A program made the position numbers and the translations under genes. From contig JAISVR010000019.1 in NCBI GenBank assembly GCA_031271465.1, forward strand, positions 1 through 61,298: a stretch of 61,298 bases of DNA, given 5' to 3'. The notes below the pieces were generated by a model. It was not told where the DNA came from and made no database searches. It saw only the letters and a program-made list of their open reading frames with translations. This document shows, in pieces, positions 56,861-61,298 of this stretch. This DNA comes from Prevotellaceae bacterium. GTDB taxonomy: Bacteria > Bacteroidota > Bacteroidia > Bacteroidales > Paludibacteraceae. Position 1 is the stretch's first letter. The number at the start of each line of letters is the position of its first letter.

Positions 56861-57688
56861 ATGACGAAAAGTAACCGAAGAGAGTTAATAACGGACAAAG
56901 CAAAACCGTTAATAAATAAAAGAATTGTGTTTACATTAGAAAATTTCAGCTGCGGTTATCCTTCGTTTCGCTTATCGGAAATCTCGTTTTCGGTGGCGAA
57001 GGGCGATTTCATAGGGATTATAGGTCCCAACGGTTCGGGAAAGACTACGCTTTTTCGGGGTATTACGGGCGTTATTCCTTCTACGGGGGAAATCGAGCTT
57101 GACGGCAGCGACTTACGCATGCTTTCGCTCCGGCAACGGGCGCAACGCATTGCCGTGGTGCCGCAAACGGTGGAGGCTGACAGTGTTTCGGTAGAAGATT
57201 TTGTGCTTATGGGGCGATTGCCTTATCTCCCGCGTTTCCGCTTTTTTGAAACGAGAAACGACATTGAAATTGCCGAGGAGCAGATGCGCCTCTGCGATAT
57301 TTTTCACTACAAGAGTAAGCTTATGACTGAGCTTAGCGGCGGCGAACAGCAACGCGCGGCTATTGCCCGCGCGCTTACGCAACAGCCCGATTTATTGCTG
57401 CTGGACGAAGCTACGGCGCATCTCGACATCACCCACCAGGCTCGCTTGATGAAACTTATCAGGCGACTCAACGAAACAACGAGCCTCACTGTGCTGATGA
57501 TTATCCACGACCTGAATCTTGCCGCCGAATATTGCAACCGCCTGTTGCTGATGCACAACGGACATCTCTGCGCACAGGGCAATCCTGCCGAAGTGCTTAG
57601 CGAAGAACGCATCGAGCGCGTGTATCAAACCCCTGTGTTTGTACACTCCAATCCGCTTTCGGGCAAACCGGTAGTGATGTTGCGCTGA
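56861..57688 (+). CDS. ABC importer ATPase (FecE/BtuD type)
   Basis: A 275-residue cytoplasmic ATPase of an iron/cobalamin-type importer. Walker A is GPNGSGKTT (about 55), Q-loop VVPQTVEADSV (about 99), signature LSGGEQQRAAIARAL (about 155), Walker B LLLLDEATAHLD (about 176) and the switch His in IIHDLNLAAEYC (about 210). The first 27 residues (MTKSNRRELITDKAKPLINK and on) are not typical, and the ATG at 56861 lies at the end of a palindromic repeat, so either the repeat supplies the start or a later GTG (about 56926) is used. With the permease and binding protein it forms one importer. Confidence 0.92.
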   Translation: MTKSNRRELITDKAKPLINKRIVFTLENFSCGYPSFRLSEISFSVAKGDFIGIIGPNGSGKTTLFRGITGVIPSTGEIELDGSDLRMLSLRQRAQRIAVVPQTVEADSVSVEDFVLMGRLPYLPRFRFFETRNDIEIAEEQMRLCDIFHYKSKLMTELSGGEQQRAAIARALTQQPDLLLLDEATAHLDITHQARLMKLIRRLNETTSLTVLMIIHDLNLAAEYCNRLLLMHNGHLCAQGNPAEVLSEERIERVYQTPVFVHSNPLSGKPVVMLR

Positions 57689-57696
57689 TTTTTATA

Positions 57697-58443
57697 TCAA
57701 AACATGGAATTAAATATCGCCACGGCATTGGAAAGATTGTTGGCTCCAAGTTTCTTTATAATCTTTCTTCGATGGCTTTTAATTGTATAGGGACTGATTT
57801 TTAACTGTTCGGCTATTTGGGGTTCTTCGTAGCCGCGCATGGTTAGATTAAATATCTCTATTTCTCTGAAGGTTAGTTCTTCGGGGGTATAGGTAATAAT
57901 CTTTTGATTTTCAAAATCATACCTGTAATATTCATTTTTGTTGCTTGTGGTAAAAACTACATTGCCGGGTTCTTTATGGGGCGAATTACTTACAAAACAA
58001 ATGGCTAACCAAAGATTCCCGTCCGCTGCCAATTGCATAGGCACTAACTTGTGATGTATCAATTTTTTTTTGCCATTTTGATGGTGCAAATAAAAACTGT
58101 ATGAAATACGCAACAATAAGCGCTCTTTCAAGGACAGCCTGTAAAAAAACTCCCATCCCATTTTATTTATTTCCAGCAGCATTTGTATCTCTTGAGGCGA
58201 AACTACCTTTTCGTAGAATGTATAACTCATTTCTTTTACTTCCTCTGCCGTGTAGCCGGAAAGAAACAAAGGGTGCGGCGAAACATGCAAAAATCTCTCT
58301 GTAGCATAATCAATAATATAGGCACTTATATTATTGGCTCTCGAAAACAAATCGCACATTTCAATCAAGGGTGAGATTTCGTTGTAAGGTAAATCGGACG
58401 AAATCTTGCGTATCGGGTCGAAAAATTGTTGTATGTTATACAT
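57697..58443 (-). CDS. LuxR-type regulator with a PAS-like sensor domain
   Basis: A 248-residue regulator. The N-terminal part (about 30-150) looks like a PAS fold, with ANNISAYIIDYATERFLHVS and PLFLSGYTAEEVKEM. The C-terminal part (about 185-245) is a LuxR-type HTH: LTFREIEIFNLTMRGYEEPQ, IAEQLKISPYTIKSHRRKII. I chose ATG at 58443 (MYNIQQFF); a TTG at 58452 is in frame. It is convergent with the ABC ATPase gene and divergent from the HU/Ig gene, with a strong promoter in the shared gap, so it may control that gene. The signal is unknown. Confidence 0.85.
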   Translation of the reverse strand: MYNIQQFFDPIRKISSDLPYNEISPLIEMCDLFSRANNISAYIIDYATERFLHVSPHPLFLSGYTAEEVKEMSYTFYEKVVSPQEIQMLLEINKMGWEFFYRLSLKERLLLRISYSFYLHHQNGKKKLIHHKLVPMQLAADGNLWLAICFVSNSPHKEPGNVVFTTSNKNEYYRYDFENQKIITYTPEELTFREIEIFNLTMRGYEEPQIAEQLKISPYTIKSHRRKIIKKLGANNLSNAVAIFNSMF

Positions 58444-58493
58444 ATTTAACAACTGTTTTAGAAGTTATCGGCAAAAATAGCACTTAGGTGCTA

Positions 58494-58524
58494 TTGACGC
58501 AAATAATATTAGACAATACTTTTG
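58494..58524 (+). promoter_or_regulatory. Promoter of the HU/Ig protein gene
   Basis: TTG at 58494-58496 and TACTTTTG at 58517-58524 with 20 bases between, a canonical Bacteroidetes promoter. The ATG is at 58580. The short direct words GCACTTAGGTGC (58480-58491) form a palindrome just upstream that might be an operator for the divergent LuxR regulator. Confidence 0.6.
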
Positions 58525-58579
58525 TGTGTTTTTAATTTTTAATAAAATCTTATTTCTTAAATCTAATACTTTTTTATTT

Positions 58580-59326
58580 ATGGCAACAACGAAAAAAATC
58601 CATGAGTGGTTGTTCTATTTAATCGAGAACACGGTAACGAAAGAAGAAGGTGATAAAATCGCCAAGGTAAAATCAAAAAAGACCAAGAGTGTCGAAGACA
58701 TTGCCGAACACATTGTGCAACAGCGTACGGAGTACCGCAAGGATACGATTGTGAATATTATAAAACTGGTAAACAGCGCAAAACTCGAATTTCTCTTGCA
58801 AGGTGAAAAGGTGAACGACGGTATCTCAATTTTCGAACCTGCTATTACGGGGAATTTTTATGACGATACCAACTTCGTAGACGGCGAACACAGCTGTATT
58901 ATCAACAGCCGCGTAACAAACGATGTACACGCGATGCTCGCGCAGGTAAAAGGTACTTACAACGGTTTGAGCCTCGAAAACGGCGGGGCATCTATCGACG
59001 GTATTTCCGACTCCGGTACCGGAGCAACAAACGGTGAAGTAACGCCCGGCAAAACAATTACTATTACCGGCAATAAAATCCGCGTGGTAGCCGAAGAAGG
59101 CGAAACAACTGAAAGCTGCATCACTTACACTAACACCGAAACACAGCAGGTAATTACGCAGGAAGACCCGCTGGTAATTAACGACCCGAGCAGGATTGTA
59201 CTGCAACTGCCGGGGCTTACAAAGGGTTCGTATTTGCTGACAATTAAGACATTATTTTCGTCTACCGGACAAAACCTGAAAGCTCCTCGTTATATCAATT
59301 CAAAAATAAACCTGACTGTTTTGTAG
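58580..59326 (+). CDS. HU-like DNA-binding protein with C-terminal Ig-like (DUF4469) domain
   Basis: A 248-residue protein of a type common in Bacteroidetes: an N-terminal HU-related DNA-binding part (about 1-120, with KKIHEWLFYLIENTVTKEEG and KSVEDIAEHIVQQRTEYRKD) joined by a linker to a DUF4469 Ig-like domain (about 148-248; TPGKTITITGNKIRVVAEEG and LQLPGLTKGSYLLTIKTLFS). There is no signal peptide. These are multicopy proteins in many species, and their role in nucleoid structure or regulation is unknown. I chose ATG at 58580 (MATTKKIHEW) rather than an ATG-like codon at 58526, since this is 56 bases after the promoter and the family begins there. Confidence 0.85.
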   Translation: MATTKKIHEWLFYLIENTVTKEEGDKIAKVKSKKTKSVEDIAEHIVQQRTEYRKDTIVNIIKLVNSAKLEFLLQGEKVNDGISIFEPAITGNFYDDTNFVDGEHSCIINSRVTNDVHAMLAQVKGTYNGLSLENGGASIDGISDSGTGATNGEVTPGKTITITGNKIRVVAEEGETTESCITYTNTETQQVITQEDPLVINDPSRIVLQLPGLTKGSYLLTIKTLFSSTGQNLKAPRYINSKINLTVL

Positions 59327-59339
59327 CGATATTCCCAAA

Positions 59340-59371
59340 AGGCTTCCTCTCCTTATCAGCAGAGGGAGCCT
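59340..59371 (+). terminator. Hairpin after the HU/Ig gene
   Basis: AGGCTTCCTCT (59340-59350) pairs with AGAGGGAGCCT (59361-59371) with one mismatch and a 10-base loop; no T-run follows, so termination is plausible but not certain. Then GGCTATCGATCCT occurs twice (59409 and 59433 region). Confidence 0.5.
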
Positions 59372-59372
59372 C

Positions 59373-59591
59373 TTGTGGCAAGCAGAGGCTGTCTCCTATG
59401 GTAAGGAAAGGCTATCGATCCTGATAAGAAGAGGCTATCGATCCTTATCGCATAACATGCTTGGCGACTATTGGAGCAGTACGAAGAGCAGCAACAGTAG
59501 TGCCTACCATATGGACTTTACTGATGAAGTGGTGGGAGATAACAATGACGGACGGGCGAACGGGCTTAGTGTACGCCCCGTGGCAGAATAA
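59373..59591 (+). pseudogene. C-terminal fragment of a YWSST-type (DUF1566-like) surface protein
   Basis: The open frame of 72 codons is meaningful only from about 59447 onward: HNMLGDYWSSTKSSNSSAYHMDFTDEVVG, then NNDGRANGLSVRPVAE and a stop. Y-W-S-S-T and a final S-V-R-P-V are the hallmark end of DUF1566/fibrobacter-type surface repeat proteins, which normally have several hundred residues. The upstream part of the frame is low-complexity, made of short repeats around GGCTATCGATCCT. No start or signal peptide exists, so this is a remnant. A comparable intact gene is not in the window. Confidence 0.6.
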
Positions 59592-59638
59592 AATTAGACT
59601 ATTTATGATGGGCAGTTTTTTTAATCTCTTTTTCTATA

Positions 59639-59768
59639 AACCCCTCCGCTTCGCTCGTCCCCTTTAAAAAAGGGGACAGTGTTGCACAGGCACTGTATTT
59701 GTACAACAGGGTAGTTTGTATTGAGTTCTCCCCTTATTTTAAGGGGAGTGCCCGCAGGGCGAGGGGTT
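59639..59768. repeat. 130-base MITE-like element with terminal inverted repeats
   Basis: The ends are AACCCCTC (59639-59646) and GAGGGGTT (59761-59768). Inside are two strong hairpins with similar stems: GTCCCCTT/AAGGGGAC (59657-59677) and CTCCCCTT/AAGGGGAG (59728-59748). GCTTCGCTCG near the left end and GCAGGGCG near the right resemble one another. No coding frame. It lies in the gap 59592-59895 between the surface-protein remnant and the GLUG gene; the rest of that gap shows nothing. Confidence 0.75.
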
Positions 59769-59895
59769 AATAGTAGGAATACGAGGATTTTTCTTTATCA
59801 GGGAAATCCTTATATCTCAAAAATCGTGATTCAGACAATAAACAAACAGGAATAGCCGAAAACTGAATAGAGTAGGCACAAAAATTAATATATCA

Positions 59896-61173
59896 ATGAA
59901 AAAGAATATTTTAACAGCAGTGAGCACTTTACTGATGACAATAAGTGCATTCGCCTATAGTGGCGGTAATGGTTCGGAAATGTCTCCTTATCTTATTTCA
60001 TCAACAACCGATGTGTTGGAATTGGCAAGCAATGTGAACAATGGGGAAAAGTATGCCGGAGTATATTTTTTACTCACAACAGACTTGACCAGCAAAAACG
60101 ATACAATTACAGTTACTATCGGTAATTACAGTTCTGATTACAGTTCTTATTACTTTTCCGGTATATTTGATGGAAATAATCATAAAGTAGCAGTAAATAA
60201 GTATGCCCTGTTTGGGAATATTAAACAAGCTACCATAAAAAATTTAACTGTGAGTGGAAGAGTAACTCACTATTCTTTGTATAGACACTCTTCTTCTGGT
60301 AGTGAAACTTATTATTATTTTGGAGGCATTTGTGCCTATGCCGAGTATAGTAATATACAGAATTGTCAGAATACTTCTTCTGTCAATGTATTCAAAGATT
60401 ACACATCTTTTTATTCAGGGGAATGCGAATATGTGGGTGGAATTTGTGGATACGCCAACAAAAGTTGTAACATAATAAATTGTTATAATACTGGAAATTT
60501 ATCATCACCATCATATTCATCGTCTTCTGTTTATTTTTCTTATATAGGAGGTATTTGTGGCGAGGGCGATGTTATTCAGAATTGCTATAATACGGGAAAT
60601 CTTTCAGGGATGAATTATGTCGGTGGCATCGCTGGTGGTAGATTCGGAACAGTAAAAAATTGCTTTGTAGGTAACTGTGATATCAAAAATCGAAGTGCTG
60701 CTCGTATAGGAAGGATTAATAACGGTGGTAACGGTAGTACCTGTGAAAATAATTATGCTTACGCAATGCTGACGGTTAATGGAAAGACTGTAAGCAATAC
60801 CAGTACAACCGACAAGAACGGTAAAGACTGCACAGAGGAAAATTTGCAAGACCAAACATGGTTGACAACAAATCTGCAATGGGATTTTGACCAAATATGG
60901 GATATACCTATTGATGGAGGCTATCCGGTATTAAGAAGCAGTGGGAGTAGCACAAGCATAGACGATGTCCAATCGGCATCTACAATAACTATTTATCCGA
61001 ATCCAACAAGCGGTATTGTAAATCTGCCGGAAGCAATGGCAGTTAAGGTGTTCAGCTTGCAGGGCGCGCTGTTGCAGCAAACTGTCGGTACGCAGGTAGA
61101 TTTGTCGGCTTATCCGCAGGGGGTTTATCTGTTGCAGGTTGGCGGGCAGATGATGAAGGTTGTGAAGGAATAA
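59896..61173 (+). CDS. Secreted GLUG-repeat protein with T9SS sorting domain
   Basis: A 425-residue secreted protein. A signal peptide (about 1-20, TISAFA) is followed by a beta-helix-like part with several GLUG-type repeats: FDGNNHKVAVNKYALFGNIK (about 90), YFGGICAYAEYSNIQNC (about 142), VGGICGYANKSCNIINCYNT (about 180), IGGICGEGDVIQNCYNTGNL (about 218) and VGGIAGGRFGTVKNC (about 242). The C-terminal 70 residues (TITIYPNPTSGIVNLPEAMA) are a T9SS type A sorting domain. Such proteins are displayed or secreted; the target is unknown. It is A/T-rich in the repeats and G/C-rich in the sorting domain. Confidence 0.88.
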   Translation: MKKNILTAVSTLLMTISAFAYSGGNGSEMSPYLISSTTDVLELASNVNNGEKYAGVYFLLTTDLTSKNDTITVTIGNYSSDYSSYYFSGIFDGNNHKVAVNKYALFGNIKQATIKNLTVSGRVTHYSLYRHSSSGSETYYYFGGICAYAEYSNIQNCQNTSSVNVFKDYTSFYSGECEYVGGICGYANKSCNIINCYNTGNLSSPSYSSSSVYFSYIGGICGEGDVIQNCYNTGNLSGMNYVGGIAGGRFGTVKNCFVGNCDIKNRSAARIGRINNGGNGSTCENNYAYAMLTVNGKTVSNTSTTDKNGKDCTEENLQDQTWLTTNLQWDFDQIWDIPIDGGYPVLRSSGSSTSIDDVQSASTITIYPNPTSGIVNLPEAMAVKVFSLQGALLQQTVGTQVDLSAYPQGVYLLQVGGQMMKVVKE

Positions 61174-61179
61174 GACAGC

Positions 61180-61207
61180 GTAGAGACGGGGCGCGCCCCG
61201 TCTCTAC
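61180..61207. repeat. Perfect 28-base palindrome downstream of the GLUG gene
   Basis: Each half is GTAGAGACGGGGCG and its exact complement, without a loop. It begins 6 bases after the stop codon. The same GTAGAGACG arm is found in the REP-like stretch that encodes the end of the SpoIIAA-like protein (35641-35661). Confidence 0.85.
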
Positions 61208-61250
61208 CATATCGCCGACACACCGGAACGAGCAGGGGAAAAAGGCATCA

Positions 61251-61276
61251 TCATACCGTGCTTGACACGGCATCGC
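61251..61276. repeat. ACCGTG/CACGG palindrome at the right edge
   Basis: TCATACCGTG, then CTTGA, then CACGGCATCGC. It has the same CTTGA centre as the GCGGGCTTGACCCGC family and resembles 34816-34840. The window ends 22 bases later. Confidence 0.6.
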
Positions 61277-61298
61277 ATATAAAGATATGTTGTTGTGC

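Noticed and set aside
59440-59591. The YWSST-type fragment as the variable region of a diversity-generating retroelement
   Set aside because: No reverse transcriptase gene and no template repeat with adenine-specific differences are seen in the window; the fragment is more simply a gene remnant.

Overview
The window looks like a chromosomal segment of a member of the Bacteroidetes, most likely the order Bacteroidales. Three things point there: many intergenic regions carry the Bacteroidetes -7 box (TAnnTTTG, sometimes with TTG about 19-20 bases upstream); two secreted proteins end in type IX secretion (T9SS) sorting domains; and the neighbourhoods rimP-nusA-infB-cvpA-sufB-sufC, PASTA protein-rluD-ddl and traR/dksA-lspA-DUF4296 are typical of that order. 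No rRNA, tRNA, CRISPR array or replication origin was seen.

Layout. 1-8.1 kb (minus strand): translation/transcription factors (RimP, NusA, IF-2), CvpA and the SUF iron-sulfur assembly genes, with a KilA-N gene wedged between sufB and sufC. 8.2-14.9 kb: arginine genes (argB, an argE-like deacylase, argR plus a GNAT acetyltransferase), a membrane metallophosphoesterase, dGTPase and a YgjP-type metallopeptidase. 15.0-18.5 kb: folD, then a decayed restriction-modification module carrying an IS200-like transposase and a cluster of small hairpins. 18.5-30.8 kb: rsmE, folB, asd, a secreted lamin-tail protein, a glycosyltransferase, small regulators, an NlpC/P60 hydrolase, a prenyl synthase, ddl, rluD and a PASTA protein. 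30.9-38.8 kb is the most accessory stretch: two tandem MuiA-like (DUF4139) proteins, one with a TonB-receptor plug domain inside it, a REP-type transposase with repeats in its own reading frame, an HU-like protein, a 22-base periodic repeat, RhuM and Fic. 38.8-46.8 kb: argD, a uridine-kinase-like protein, rpoN, tadA, argG and an AmpG-like permease. 46.8-61.3 kb: a toxin-antitoxin pair with a broken (or frameshifted) toxin, lipoproteins, a T9SS pectate lyase, lspA and traR, a sugar kinase, a metal/cobalamin-type ABC importer, a LuxR regulator, an HU-like/Ig protein and a T9SS GLUG-repeat protein.

Working relationships. Arginine synthesis is spread over four loci (argB-argE, argR-GNAT, argD, argG). 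The ABC importer (binding protein, permease, ATPase) forms one unit broken up by intergenic repeats. The recurring theme of the window is small palindromic repeats of at least four families. They sit between genes and in several places are read as protein: in a signal peptide, in the middle of a transposase, at the C-terminus of a SpoIIAA-like protein, and at the N-termini of a glycosyltransferase and an ABC ATPase. The best candidates for something new are the MuiA/TonB-plug fusion, the hairpin cluster with a constant loop and changing stems beside the IS200-like gene, the in-phase A_AAA_AAC slip site in the toxin gene, and the 22-base periodic repeat downstream of the Fic/RhuM pair.
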